Part shown: positions 1 to 8,625 of the stretch, in pieces | Layout of the letters: each line of letters starts with the position of its first letter | Numbering within the stretch: the first letter of the stretch is position 1 | Source: Deltaproteobacteria bacterium | Lineage (GTDB): Bacteria > Desulfobacterota > Desulfobulbia > Desulfobulbales > Desulfocapsaceae | Reading direction: 5' to 3' | DNA length: 64,000 nucleotides | NCBI GenBank assembly: GCA_026388715.1 | Contig: JAPLJF010000032.1 | Coordinates: forward strand, 1 to 64,000 | Position numbers and translations under genes: made by a program | The notes under the pieces: generated by a model | What the model was told of the DNA's origin: nothing | Databases searched by the model: none | What the model saw: only the letters and a program-made list of their open reading frames with translations

Positions 1-12
1 AATTCAAACGTT

Positions 13-1877
13 GAGCCTGTAGGAAAACGCAAATTATTGTAATTTTTTCCTGTAATTTCAAGAACAGTAGCAGTATAATTACTGCAATATCAAGCAAGTA
101 AAGCGGTTAACCATCCACTTCAGAGAGATATTGCAGCATGGCTCGTTATAAACCTTACTCCTACGCCCAGGGCAAATTCATTCCCATTCACTTTGCCAAG
201 CAGATCCTCCCAGGTACCTTCGAATATTCCCTGAACCATCTCATAGATCATGAGCTGGATCTCTCCCGCTTTGATGAACGTTTCAAGAATGACGTCACCG
301 GAGCTACCGCCTACGATCCCAGAATCCTTCTCAAAATCGTACTCTACGCCTACTCCCGAGGCATCGTCTCCAGCCGGAAGATCGAACGGGCCTGCCATGA
401 AAATATAATTTTTATGGCCCTCTCCGCTGATACCCGGCCCCATTTCACCACCATTGCCGAATTCATTTCCTCCATGGACAAGGAGATTATCCATCTGTTC
501 CGGGATATACTGCTGGTCTGCGATGACCTGGGCCTGATCGGCAGGGAGATGTTTGCCATCGACGGCTGCAAATTGCCTTCCAATGCCAGCAAGGAATGGA
601 GCGGCACCAAAGCAGATTTTGAGAGTAAGACCGCCAAATTGGAGCAGGCCATAGAACATATCATCACCACCCATAGGGAGCAGGATTGCAAACAGACGGA
701 CAATGACGGCAAAGCCAAAGAAGAGCAATATGTGAATACCCTGCGCCAGCGGGCTAAAAAGATCAAGGAGTGGCTGCAGAACAACGATGATAAACCGGGG
801 AAGACCGGCAAGCCGAGAAAGAGCAACATAACCGACAACGAATCGGCCAAGATGAAGACCTCGCATGGGGTGATCCAGGGTTACGACGGAGTGACCACGG
901 TTGACGGCAAGCACCAGATCATCGTCCATGCCGAGGCATTCGGCGAGGCCCAGGAACATGATCTCCTGAAACCCATGATAGATGGAGCCCGAGAAAACTT
1001 CCAGTCCATCGGCAGGGATGAGGATGTCTTTACAACAGCAAAACTCTCCGCTGACAGCGGCTTCCACACAGAAGCCAACATGAAGATGCTCTTTGGTGAA
1101 GGGATTGATGCTTATGTTGCCGACAATCTTTTCCGCAAGCGCGATCCGCGTTTTGTTGGTGCCGATCGCTACCGGGAACGCCACCGGCAGGAACGGGCAA
1201 AATTAACAGGAAGCAAACGCCTGTTTTCAACAACCGACTTTATTTTTCCCGAAGATTTAAGTCACTGCATCTGTCCGGCAGGCAAGCGCTTGAATCGCAG
1301 CGGCAAAAATGTGGAAGTAAGAGGCTTTCTGGCAACTAAATTCAAAGGACCGAAGTCAGCCTGTGTTCCTTGCAAACTCCGGTCACAATGCCTGCGTCAT
1401 CCTGACCGGACGGAAATCAGACAGGTGGCATATTTTCATGGCCGCACCGCCAAAGGGAAAGAGACTTTCACCGAAAAGATGAAGCACAAGATCGACTCCG
1501 CCGCCGGCCGCGCCCTGTACAGCCTGCGGGTAGCCATTGTTGAACCGCCATTCGCCCATATCTGCCGGATCATGGGCCTGGATAGATTCACCCTGCGCAG
1601 TAAAACCAAGGTGAATATCCAATGGAACTTGTTCTGCATCGTTCACAACCTGAAAAAAGTGGCAAGATACGGGCCGAGCTTTGCCTGATCACCACGAAAA
1701 AGGTAAAACTGATTGACAATACAGTCGATTTGCACAGAGAATAGAGCATCGAACAATAGGAACAAGACGGCCGGGAAATAAAAACGCATAAAAATAACCA
1801 ACCACAATGAAAACGGTGAAAAATTCACTCATTTTTCATTCGGATCATTATTGTAATTCGGGTTTTTCTACAGACTC
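13..1877 (+). mobile_element. IS1182-type insertion sequence, apparently complete
   Basis: One transposase gene (138-1688) lies between imperfect terminal inverted repeats. The left end starts GAGCCTGTAGGAAAACGC at 13; the right end, read inward on the other strand from 1877, starts GAGTCTGTAGAAAAACCCG. The right end sits inside a HEPN toxin gene. The 10 bases before position 13 are shared with the second, degraded copy near 59977, so the true left boundary may lie a little further out. No clear target duplication is visible because the window begins here. Confidence 0.85.
138..1688 (+). CDS. IS1182-family transposase
   Basis: DDE transposase of 516 residues, a normal length for IS1182 elements. 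The N-terminal DUF772-like helical region covers about residues 20-120. A first catalytic Asp lies in the MFAIDGCKLPSNAS stretch (about D142) and a second in LSADSGFHTEANMK (about residue 306). A Cys-rich insert (CICPAGK, then CVPCKLRSQC) resembles the zinc-binding part of DDE_Tnp_1_6 proteins. It cuts and pastes the surrounding element. The frame is open throughout, so this copy may be active; a second copy at 60 kb is wrecked. The start follows a purine-rich AGAGAGATATTG stretch. Confidence 0.93.
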   Translation: MARYKPYSYAQGKFIPIHFAKQILPGTFEYSLNHLIDHELDLSRFDERFKNDVTGATAYDPRILLKIVLYAYSRGIVSSRKIERACHENIIFMALSADTRPHFTTIAEFISSMDKEIIHLFRDILLVCDDLGLIGREMFAIDGCKLPSNASKEWSGTKADFESKTAKLEQAIEHIITTHREQDCKQTDNDGKAKEEQYVNTLRQRAKKIKEWLQNNDDKPGKTGKPRKSNITDNESAKMKTSHGVIQGYDGVTTVDGKHQIIVHAEAFGEAQEHDLLKPMIDGARENFQSIGRDEDVFTTAKLSADSGFHTEANMKMLFGEGIDAYVADNLFRKRDPRFVGADRYRERHRQERAKLTGSKRLFSTTDFIFPEDLSHCICPAGKRLNRSGKNVEVRGFLATKFKGPKSACVPCKLRSQCLRHPDRTEIRQVAYFHGRTAKGKETFTEKMKHKIDSAAGRALYSLRVAIVEPPFAHICRIMGLDRFTLRSKTKVNIQWNLFCIVHNLKKVARYGPSFA

Positions 1878-2029
1878 GTTTAGTGGCCTCACCAATTATT
1901 TCAAGATTTCTGATGATCGCATCCTGCCAATGGGATACAGTCATAAATTCCTCTTTCTGGACAGTTGCATATGATTCAATTTTTGCGAGAGTCCATTATG
2001 TGACAGAGGTAGGCAAGGTCAGTTTTCAT
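1878..2029 (-). pseudogene. hepT: HEPN-family toxin gene hepT, frameshifted and cut by the IS
   Basis: The minus strand reads M-K-T-D-L-A-Y-L-C-H-I-M-D-S and then shifts frame into A-K-I-E-S-Y followed by NLEIIGEATKR, the classic DUF86/HepT N-terminal half. Two bases appear lost from a CTCTC run around 1985-1995, which creates a TGA. The coding match then stops exactly at the inverted repeat of the IS, so the RX4-6H catalytic half is missing. Its start overlaps the stop of the upstream MNT gene (ATGA at 2026-2029), the usual toxin-antitoxin arrangement. HepT RNase toxins are normally neutralised by MntA through AMPylation. This one cannot be made whole. Confidence 0.75.
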
Positions 2030-2313
2030 AGCGGCACTGCTTCCTTGATTATTTGCTCTGCCAGGTAGGGAGATATCCCTTTTGTAGTGACTACATCAAC
2101 CTTGCGTCCAGTCAAATCTTCAATCTCGTATTTCAGCGAGATGATATCTAAAAGAGAGCGCTTTGGTTCGAGTTCGACAAGAAGATCGATATCGCTATGA
2201 ACATTCTCTTCTCCCCTTGCGAATGATCCAAAAACACGAACTGAAAGAACTCCATGGTTAGAAGCAATTTTATTGATAGTTTCTTTATATTTTTTTAACA
2301 GGTTGCTTTGCAT
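2026..2313 (-). CDS. mntA: MNT-type minimal nucleotidyltransferase antitoxin
   Basis: Small (95 residues) nucleotidyltransferase with the family signature GSFARGEENVHSDIDLLVE at about residues 30-48: the GSxxRG loop plus the DxD metal-binding pair. MntA proteins AMPylate and silence a HEPN toxin encoded immediately downstream. Here that partner overlaps by four bases but is frameshifted and cut by the insertion sequence, leaving an orphan antitoxin. The reading frame itself is undamaged. A third conserved Asp (KVDVV) follows at about residue 72. Confidence 0.85.
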   Translation of the reverse strand: MQSNLLKKYKETINKIASNHGVLSVRVFGSFARGEENVHSDIDLLVELEPKRSLLDIISLKYEIEDLTGRKVDVVTTKGISPYLAEQIIKEAVPL

Positions 2314-2609
2314 GATTTGTCCTGTTTTTCGCTGTTTCCGGTGAGTGATTGTATCGTAAATGCCCGCGAACCAGGCCGCGCTGGTATCGACACAGGTGGT
2401 CTGGATTGCTATTTGTGTCCTTCTGGGAGATATCTTATATACAGAATTATTCTATTGCGAGCAGATTCACAAGTCAATGAACAACTGTGGAACAGAACTA
2501 TCCTCCCTTTTCTTGCTATTTCCCCTTCTTCTCCTTCATTTCAACCTTATTCCGCACGGGAGAAGGATTTTTGTGAATAAATAAGAGGCGTCTCGATTCA
2601 GTTCTATTT
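2314..2609. other. Intergenic stretch without a recognised gene
   Basis: AT-rich sequence between the MNT gene and a possible small minus-strand ORF. The plus-strand open frames here have no protein-like composition or family resemblance. No hairpin, repeat or RNA gene was recognised. Confidence 0.4.
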
Positions 2610-2783
2610 TCAGGGGATGCCGGTTTCGGTTTTTTTCTTTCTGTCGGGCCGCTGGAGGCTGAGGGTGGGCGGGTCATAAACGAGGATGAAGGAGTCCTTT
2701 ATTTCCGGCAGTTGCGGCAGAAATTCAGGGACAAGTTGTTGCAGGGTTTTGGGGCGTTTAGCCGCTCTTGACTTAAAGATCAT
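2610..2783 (-). CDS. Possible small protein or gene remnant of unknown function
   Basis: A 57-codon minus-strand frame starting M-I-F-K-S-R and ending K-K-T-E-T-G-I-P has plausible protein composition, with a leucine- and proline-rich centre (LVPEFLPQLPEIKDSFILVY). I do not recognise a family. The same frame is closed by a stop a short way upstream, so it may be the tail of a decayed gene. It lies just downstream of the frameshifted vapC. Weak call. Confidence 0.25.
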   Translation of the reverse strand: MIFKSRAAKRPKTLQQLVPEFLPQLPEIKDSFILVYDPPTLSLQRPDRKKKTETGIP

Positions 2784-2810
2784 CAAAAGGTCAAGCCTTA
2801 CCCCTCTCTT

Positions 2811-3219
2811 TCAGCATTGAACCCAATTTTCCAGGTGTAGATTGTCAATTCTTTCAAATTCCTTGGTGTTATTGGTCACCAAAGTTATGTCCTGTGATCT
2901 GGCCAGTCCAGCAATAAGGAGGTCGTAGGGACCGATAGGCGTGCCTTTTTTTTTCAAGATTAGCCCGAATGGCTGCGGCATCGGCAGCAGCACGACAGTC
3001 TATGTCAAGGAGAGTAAGCGGTAGGATAAATCTGGCAAGGGCATCCCGGGTGCGTTGGATTTGTTGGTTTTTTTGTGCTCCATACTCAAGCTCGAAGAGC
3101 GTGATTGTAGAGATGGCAACATTCTGCGGTGGATGTTGCCTGAATTGTTCAAGGACTTCCGGTGGTCGTTTCTTGATAAGATAAATACAGATGTTGGTAT
3201 CGAGCAAATAGTGTATCAA
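2811..3219 (-). pseudogene. vapC: PIN-domain toxin VapC, frameshifted at an A9 run
   Basis: PIN-domain RNase. The first frame gives LLDTNICIYLI (catalytic Asp7) and the FELEYGA acidic motif. A run of nine A on the coding strand (2946-2954) then shifts the frame. The family continuation, GPYDLLIAGLARSQ and LVTNNTKEF, resumes in the neighbouring frame and ends at 2811. Eight A would restore one continuous protein of about 135 residues. Either the gene is dead or slippage on the A run still makes some toxin. Translation probably starts at TTG 3219, overlapping the vapB stop. Confidence 0.8.
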
Positions 3220-3446
3220 AGAGATTCTCTTCTTTGCATATCCGGCTGCTCTCGTCCGTTTTCCATGAAGTCCTCGGGGAAATCGGCGAGAGAGTTAAAT
3301 AAAGAATTCCAGGTTGTTTCCAGCGGTTCCAAAATGACCTGGTTGCCTTGTTGAGATATCTTCACCATATTACCAGGCATTTTGAATTTTTTGGGGAGCC
3401 TTACGGCCTGTGATTTTCCATTTTGAAAAAGTTTAGCAGTTTCCAT
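3216..3446 (-). CDS. vapB: VapB-type antitoxin (AbrB/SpoVT fold)
   Basis: 76-residue antitoxin beginning M-E-T-A-K-L-F-Q-N-G-K-S-Q-A-V-R-L-P-K, the standard swapped-hairpin AbrB DNA-binding start of VapB proteins. The C-terminal half (SLADFPEDFMENGREQPD) would wrap the toxin. The start at 3446 is preferred over an upstream in-frame ATG because GGAGAC lies just ahead of it and the family begins there. It overlaps the start of vapC. Expected to bind VapC and repress its own promoter. Confidence 0.85.
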   Translation of the reverse strand: METAKLFQNGKSQAVRLPKKFKMPGNMVKISQQGNQVILEPLETTWNSLFNSLADFPEDFMENGREQPDMQRRESL

Positions 3447-3695
3447 AATATTGTCTCCTTGAAGTATATTTTTTTTTTTCATTGCCGGGCAATTTCAGGG
3501 GCATCATACATGATGATCTCGACAAAAGTTGAATTTTAGTGTTTTTCGTCATCGCCACCGGCGGAGTGCAACCCGGAAGTCCGTTTTCCCAAAGAAAAAT
3601 GGAGGTGACACGAATTTTCTTTGCGGGTTATATTTAAAGACTTACTTCTCCCCCCTTCTTGTATTGAGAGAAGAGGGAGTGTCTCTATTATTACT

Positions 3696-4034
3696 TTATT
3701 CACCATACATTTCGGTGATTATTCTTCGTAACTGAGAGCCTTGGGAAACAGATAACTGATCAATTTTCTGCCTCAAACGTTTTTTGCTAATTGTTCGTAT
3801 TTGATCAACAGCAATTTCAGCTTGTTTGCCGGCGCACTGAATCTGTAACCGTGTTCTCCATTGTGGGTGGAGTTTTGAAGTCAAAGGACAGATAACAACG
3901 GTTTCCAAAAACTTATTCATCTCATCTTCGCTAATAATCACTACCGGACGAATTTTATTAATTTCACTGCCAATTGTTGGATTCAAATCTGCAAAATAAA
4001 TTCCGTATCGTTCAGGAGTTGTCAATGTCGTCAT
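3696..4034 (-). CDS. pemK: PemK/MazF-family endoribonuclease toxin
   Basis: 112-residue toxin with the MazF core: Y-G-I-Y-F-A-D-L-N-P-T-I-G-S-E near residue 11, then KIRPVVIIS, and VVICPLTSK in the middle (strand with conserved Pro-Leu-Thr/Ser). These proteins cut mRNA at short specific sequences until bound by their antitoxin. The reading frame opens further upstream, but ATG at 4034 gives the normal family N-terminus and overlaps the antitoxin gene by 23 bases, the usual coupling. Looks intact. Confidence 0.88.
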   Translation of the reverse strand: MTTLTTPERYGIYFADLNPTIGSEINKIRPVVIISEDEMNKFLETVVICPLTSKLHPQWRTRLQIQCAGKQAEIAVDQIRTISKKRLRQKIDQLSVSQGSQLRRIITEMYGE

Positions 4035-4287
4035 CCTCCAGGCCATCCAGAAGAGTAGGGTCGTAATCGCCCCAGTCTTCATCTTCATTAGCCATAGCTT
4101 TATAGGTGTCGACCCAGGAAAGCTTATCGTCATGTTTTTTTCGGAGAAGAAGACCTTGATCGGTCTCTTCAAGGACTAACGAGTTGATGAAACCATATTT
4201 TTGTAAAAGATTTTTTGGCAGACGGACACCTAATGAGTTACCTATAGGTACTATTTTAACATCTCTAGCGCGTATATTTTTTTCCAT
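4012..4287 (-). CDS. pemI: PemI/MazE-family antitoxin
   Basis: 91 residues. The N-terminal AbrB-like DNA-binding hairpin shows the family pattern IVPIGNSLGVRLPKNLLQKYG (positions 12-32), followed by a strongly acidic tail (EDEDWGDYDPTLLDGLEDDDID) typical of MazE tails that block the toxin. Overlaps the downstream toxin gene. Start ATG at 4287 is preceded by GAGGTAACGCT, a reasonable ribosome site. Confidence 0.87.
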   Translation of the reverse strand: MEKNIRARDVKIVPIGNSLGVRLPKNLLQKYGFINSLVLEETDQGLLLRKKHDDKLSWVDTYKAMANEDEDWGDYDPTLLDGLEDDDIDNS

Positions 4288-4436
4288 AGCGTTACCTCTG
4301 AAACTAAAATCCTATATGCAATATAATTACTGTAATTACAATATGGTCATCTTGATAAAATAATGCAAGGTTTTCTTGTAGTCAGAATAGACGAAGTGTC
4401 CCTAATTTCCTAATTTAGCATCTAAATCGCTATGTG

Positions 4437-5627
4437 TCAGATTGTATCTGAATTTCTATAAGGTTTTGGCAGCAGCATTATGGCGGCTTGCACAACTTCA
4501 TCGGGGGTGATTTCCTGTATGCATTTTGCATGATGTCGGCATTTTTGGGTGTAGCCGAACGTGGTGCAGGGTGAGCAGGGCAGGTGGTGATTGAGTACGC
4601 GATGCTGTAGTCCTTTCGGGGCCCATTTTGGGGCGATGCCGGGACCGAAAAGCGAGACTGTTGGGGTGCCAAGGCCTACCCCGATGTGGAGTATGCCGGA
4701 GTCGCCGCTGATGAGCATTGCCGATTGCCCGATGATGGCAGCGGTTTCGGCGAGATTGGTCTGGCCGGCGAGATTGAGGCCATTACTATTGGCTGTGATT
4801 GATGTGGCAGTTGCCATATTCTCTTTGCCGCCAACAATGACAATCTTGTAGCCCCGGGATGCGAGGCTGGCCGCCACCTGGCCAAATCGATCAGCACCCC
4901 AGCGTCGTTCCGGGATGCTGGCTCCGGGAAAAAGAACGATGAACGGCTGTCCTTCCAAGGGGGCGAGGATTTGTATTGCCCGCGCCTGGGCTGTTGCGGG
5001 CACTGACAGAAAAGGGGTAGCAAGCGAGACCGGTTGAGCAATGCCGAGCGGGGTCAGCAACCGCATAAAGCTGGCAGCTTCGTAATCATCATGAGAGTAG
5101 GGGATAGCATGATGAAAAAGCCGCGCTCGCTCATTAGTGCCAAAGCCAATCAATGTTCCCGCACCAGTGAGCCTTGCCACCACTGCAGAAAGCCGATGCC
5201 ATTGCTCGGTGTCGATGGTTAGATCGGGCTTGAGGCGGAAGGCAGCTATAAATTCCCTCGGTACATCGTAGCGCAGCACCTTGGTAACACCGGGGATCAG
5301 GGCAAAGACTCCAGCGTTCCGCTTTTCTGCTAATACCGTGATTGCTGCCTCTGGAAACTTCTTTTTGAGTGCTTTGATGGTCGGAGCCAGCAACACGGCA
5401 TCACCGATGCCGCCTGGACGGATGAGGAAAATCCGGCGGCCGGCCGCGCCCCTGCCGTTACCAGTGGTGCGTGGCAACAGACGGCAGAGGAGAAAACCGG
5501 CAATGGCATCCAGTCGTTTCAGCAATTCGATTTTGTTCAACCGTTCTTCTTTGCCCAGTATAACAGACGGTCGACGAACTCGATTCCTTGCATGAACAAG
5601 TGATCTATGCTGGATAAAAACATTCAT
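4437..5627 (-). CDS. Glycosyltransferase family 9 (heptosyltransferase-like)
   Basis: 396-residue GT-B enzyme of the ADP-heptose:LPS heptosyltransferase family. N-terminal domain motif IRPGGIGDAVLL (about 69-80); C-terminal nucleotide-sugar site with LFPGASIPERRWG (about 233-245) and SGDSGILHIGVGLGTPTV (about 308-325). Near the C terminus, CSPC and two further cysteines may bind zinc. It likely adds a heptose or related sugar to a lipid-linked glycan at the inner membrane. The start overlaps the upstream methyltransferase stop (TAATG), so the two are translated together. Last gene of the polysaccharide cluster. Confidence 0.87.
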   Translation of the reverse strand: MNVFIQHRSLVHARNRVRRPSVILGKEERLNKIELLKRLDAIAGFLLCRLLPRTTGNGRGAAGRRIFLIRPGGIGDAVLLAPTIKALKKKFPEAAITVLAEKRNAGVFALIPGVTKVLRYDVPREFIAAFRLKPDLTIDTEQWHRLSAVVARLTGAGTLIGFGTNERARLFHHAIPYSHDDYEAASFMRLLTPLGIAQPVSLATPFLSVPATAQARAIQILAPLEGQPFIVLFPGASIPERRWGADRFGQVAASLASRGYKIVIVGGKENMATATSITANSNGLNLAGQTNLAETAAIIGQSAMLISGDSGILHIGVGLGTPTVSLFGPGIAPKWAPKGLQHRVLNHHLPCSPCTTFGYTQKCRHHAKCIQEITPDEVVQAAIMLLPKPYRNSDTI

Positions 5628-6550
5628 TACTGGTTCGTTTCTCTTAAAGGTTCTAATATCAAGGTTATGTTATCACTTTGCCGGAACAAAAAACCAAAGC
5701 TCACTAGAGGAGCAAATAAAAACATAGCCAGAGGAATCTTATTTAGTAAAGTTCCTAACCGAGGACACCTGCGAGCAAAACTTTCAGAATAATAAAGAGG
5801 TGAAGGCGTTTGCCAGGATTTTACCACTTTAAAGCCGCAACCTTTCGCCAGTGCAGCAAGAGAATGCGGATTAAAAAAATTACAGTGCCACGGCAGCACC
5901 CAGGTCCAGTTTGTATCGAACAGCCTTCGTCCAATACAATCAATATTAGGAACAACCACCAACAACAGGCCGCCCGGATTTAAATGGCTCTTCAGATTTT
6001 TCAGGATTGCTGCCGGATCTTCAAGATGTTCTGCGACATGCCTGATAACTATCAGGTCAAAATATTCCTCTGATGTCAACTCCTCAGCAAAGCATGGGAG
6101 TACTCGAATACCTCGTTGACGCGCTAAAATAGCCCGCTCTGCTGATGGTTCGAGGCCGGTGACAGCCGAGGCGCCTGAATCTGCCCAGATTTTACTGATC
6201 CAGCCTGTGCCACAACCAACATCCAGCATGCTGAAATCATTGCAGCCCAACAGCCTTCGTACCTTCCTTATCTCTGGACGGATGATCAAGCTCTCATGCA
6301 GACGGCGTAGCAGAAGACTGTTAAACATCTCTGCATCATCAACAGAGTTCATCTGACGCTCACTTATTATAGTAAGGGGAAGTGGCCGGAGAAACTCAAG
6401 AGTGCAGGAAGGGCAACGATAAATGTAGGCTTCACCAGTCTCGTGCTGGTAACGGTAGTGTGCCACACTGGTTGGTGTACCGCATGTTGGGCAAAATAAC
6501 GATGGTGCATTTATTTTGATTTTTTCTATATTTGTTCTTGGACTGATCAT
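5627..6550 (-). CDS. Class I SAM-dependent methyltransferase with zinc ribbon
   Basis: 307 residues. An N-terminal zinc ribbon (C20-x2-C23, C46-x2-C49) precedes a Methyltransf_23-type Rossmann domain with the SAM loop MLDVGCGTGWI at 108-118 and HVAEHLEDP further on. The C terminus is hydrophobic and may touch the membrane. This architecture is common in O-antigen and surface-polysaccharide clusters, where the enzyme methylates a sugar or caps a chain; the substrate cannot be read from sequence. Translationally coupled to the GT9 gene downstream. Confidence 0.85.
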   Translation of the reverse strand: MISPRTNIEKIKINAPSLFCPTCGTPTSVAHYRYQHETGEAYIYRCPSCTLEFLRPLPLTIISERQMNSVDDAEMFNSLLLRRLHESLIIRPEIRKVRRLLGCNDFSMLDVGCGTGWISKIWADSGASAVTGLEPSAERAILARQRGIRVLPCFAEELTSEEYFDLIVIRHVAEHLEDPAAILKNLKSHLNPGGLLLVVVPNIDCIGRRLFDTNWTWVLPWHCNFFNPHSLAALAKGCGFKVVKSWQTPSPLYYSESFARRCPRLGTLLNKIPLAMFLFAPLVSFGFLFRQSDNITLILEPLRETNQ

Positions 6551-6776
6551 CAGGTAGAAATCCTTTGGGGCTAGTATGCCAATATCTTGAAATATTGATC
6601 AAATGAGTACTAATCCTGCCAGCGTTAAAATCGTGACGTCAGGTTTTGGTTAATTCGCCAAGCCTTAGCCTGGTCAACGAAAATACGTTTTACCTGCGCT
6701 CTTACCATCATGCCACAACATACCAAGCGACTACGGCCATCCGTGTTTTCTGTCGAGCGAGAGGGATTGTCTCATC

Positions 6777-7397
6777 TTATTCTCTTGCCGCCTCGCACAT
6801 CTTGCGGATCACACCATCAACATCAGTTTGAGATGACCAGCCGAGATGCCTCCTGGCCTTGTCAGGATTGGCACTACTTGTGCGGATGTCGGATGGACGA
6901 AACAGCTTTTGTTCAATTTGAACATGATCCCGCCAGTTCAAACCCCAAAAAGCAAAGGTACGGGAAACGAAGTATTCCAGGGATTCGGTACGTCCTGTGG
7001 CTATAACAAAGTCATCCGGCTGCTCCTGCTGAAGTATCCGCCACATGGCATCGACATAGTCAGGCGACCATCCCCAGTCACGTCGAATGTTGATGTTACC
7101 CAATTCAAGAGTTTCGCTGCTCCCTTGGCTAATACGTTTTGCCGCACAGACGATTTTTTTGGTCACAAAGCGTTCCGGTCGCAGTGGGGATTCGTGGTTA
7201 AACAGTATCCCCATACAAGCGAAGAGTCCGTAAGACTCTCTGTAATTGCGTAGTAACCAGTGGGCGGATGCTTTTGCAACCGCGTAGGGACTGCGCGGCT
7301 GAAAGGGGGTAAGTTCATCCGCAGCAACCTCGCCTGTGTCGCCAAAACACTCGCTCGAACCGGCGTTATAGAAGCGGATCGGTCCTTTTTCTGGCAT
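6777..7397 (-). pseudogene. gmd: GDP-mannose 4,6-dehydratase, 5'-truncated
   Basis: The frame carries the middle and C-terminal parts of a Gmd-like SDR enzyme: FYNAGSSECFG, the catalytic SPYAVAK Tyr-Lys pair, ILFNHESPLRPERFVTKKI, RRDWGWSPDYVDAMW and [13 protein letters not shown]. The first roughly 115 residues, including the GxxGxxG NAD(P) loop, are missing. Upstream sequence belongs to the GT9 gene, whose 3' end overlaps this frame by 32 bases. A recombination joint therefore fused the two. Without the nucleotide-binding domain it should be inactive. It is divergent from the other gmd remnant at 13.7-14.7 kb. Confidence 0.8.
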
Positions 7398-8625
7398 ACC
7401 CGCTCCCCGTTAAGTTTTTTGAGGCACCCGTTGTAGGGAGCACATCCAAGATAGCCTTCTGCACTTTAATTATAGAGACATTTTTCACACACGGAAATGG
7501 CGTGTGTGACTTTGCTCCATAAATGCAGCACCAATTGCATCCGAAACAGTTCATATGAGCGCTAACTGTAGATAAAACAAGAGATGCATCTGGTGAATCG
7601 TAGGGTAGAAAACGGCCGAAGTGCCCACCACCAAGAATACACACTGTTGGTGAGCCAACCGCCGGTCCTATATGAGCGGCACTCGTGTCATTGGTCAGCA
7701 CCAAGCGCGCATGTGCCAAGACCTCCACTAGCTGCATAAGCGATGTTTTTCCCACGAGATTCAGCAATGGAACTGCTGCCATGCGACACAAATGTTCTCC
7801 GAGCAATTGCTCGGAACTACCTCCACATATGACACCCTGCCAACCGTATTGGCTTGAAACATATTGTGCTACTTGCGCGAATCGTTCTAGGGGCCAGCGC
7901 TTACCTTGTGTACTTGCTCCCGGAAAGAGAACAAAAAACTGAGCCCCATATAATATGGTCGGCAAGGATTCGTGGTCTACCTGGAGCTTCGCAAGTCCGA
8001 CATCGCACTGGCACCCCATCCCCTTAACAAATTCCGCGTTACGGCGAAGCTCTGTCATTGGCTGTGTATCCGCATGAATAAGTTGCGTATACCAACGATC
8101 GGTAATTCGCTTCAACCAACAAGAAATATTGGAACAGTCCCCCTGCGACCCTATGCGTTTCTGCGCGGCGCTTACCCGTATCACCGCATCACCGCGAAGC
8201 ATCTCTCGCGAGTAAGTTGGTTGTATCGCCACGTCGAAGCATGCAGCACGCACACGCTGAAATATTCGTAGTCTGTAGGCTGGGCTTTGGCCGAGACGCA
8301 GTACGTCAACGGGCCAAACTTCATCGAAGTTAACCTGCCTTACCGCCAAATCAGCCCAGGATGTATTTGCAACAAGCGTGACATGCCAGTGATCGGAGGG
8401 GAAAAGGTTACGTAATGCTCGCGCGGCAGGCAACCACAGGACAAAATCACCGATCAAGTCCAAACGAACGATCAGAACATGCCGCTTGCTGTGTGTCTTA
8501 CGTCGAACGCCAATGACAGAAATCCAGTCGAAAAGTAAAAAGCATGCAATAGCAACGTATTGAATACCTGTCAGTATTATTGGGTAAAGATTTTGCCGTG
8601 TATTGAGAAAAGAAAAAAATCTCAT
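7366..8625 (-). CDS. Glycosyltransferase family 9 with N-terminal membrane segment
   Basis: 419 residues. A hydrophobic segment at about 13-38 precedes the GT9 motif IVRLDLIGDFVLWLPAARAL (52-71). The donor site shows FPGASTQGKRWPLERF and LTNDTSAAHIGPAVGSPTV. A Cys cluster (CFGCNWCC) near residue 370 resembles that in other GT9 proteins. It probably transfers a heptose-like or other sugar to the surface glycan. The last 20 or so residues are encoded across the joint with the truncated gmd, so the natural C terminus may have been replaced. The start overlaps the upstream methyltransferase stop by four bases. Confidence 0.83.
   Translation of the reverse strand: MRFFSFLNTRQNLYPIILTGIQYVAIACFLLFDWISVIGVRRKTHSKRHVLIVRLDLIGDFVLWLPAARALRNLFPSDHWHVTLVANTSWADLAVRQVNFDEVWPVDVLRLGQSPAYRLRIFQRVRAACFDVAIQPTYSREMLRGDAVIRVSAAQKRIGSQGDCSNISCWLKRITDRWYTQLIHADTQPMTELRRNAEFVKGMGCQCDVGLAKLQVDHESLPTILYGAQFFVLFPGASTQGKRWPLERFAQVAQYVSSQYGWQGVICGGSSEQLLGEHLCRMAAVPLLNLVGKTSLMQLVEVLAHARLVLTNDTSAAHIGPAVGSPTVCILGGGHFGRFLPYDSPDASLVLSTVSAHMNCFGCNWCCIYGAKSHTPFPCVKNVSIIKVQKAILDVLPTTGASKNLTGSGYARKRTDPLL

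Noticed and set aside
120-1184. 354-codon minus-strand open frame across the IS
   Set aside because: It is the antisense shadow of the transposase, whose plus-strand product has clear family motifs.
13-1877. Target-site duplication around the intact IS
   Set aside because: Left flank CAAACGTT and right flank GTTTAGTG do not form a clear direct repeat, and only 12 bases of left flank are available.
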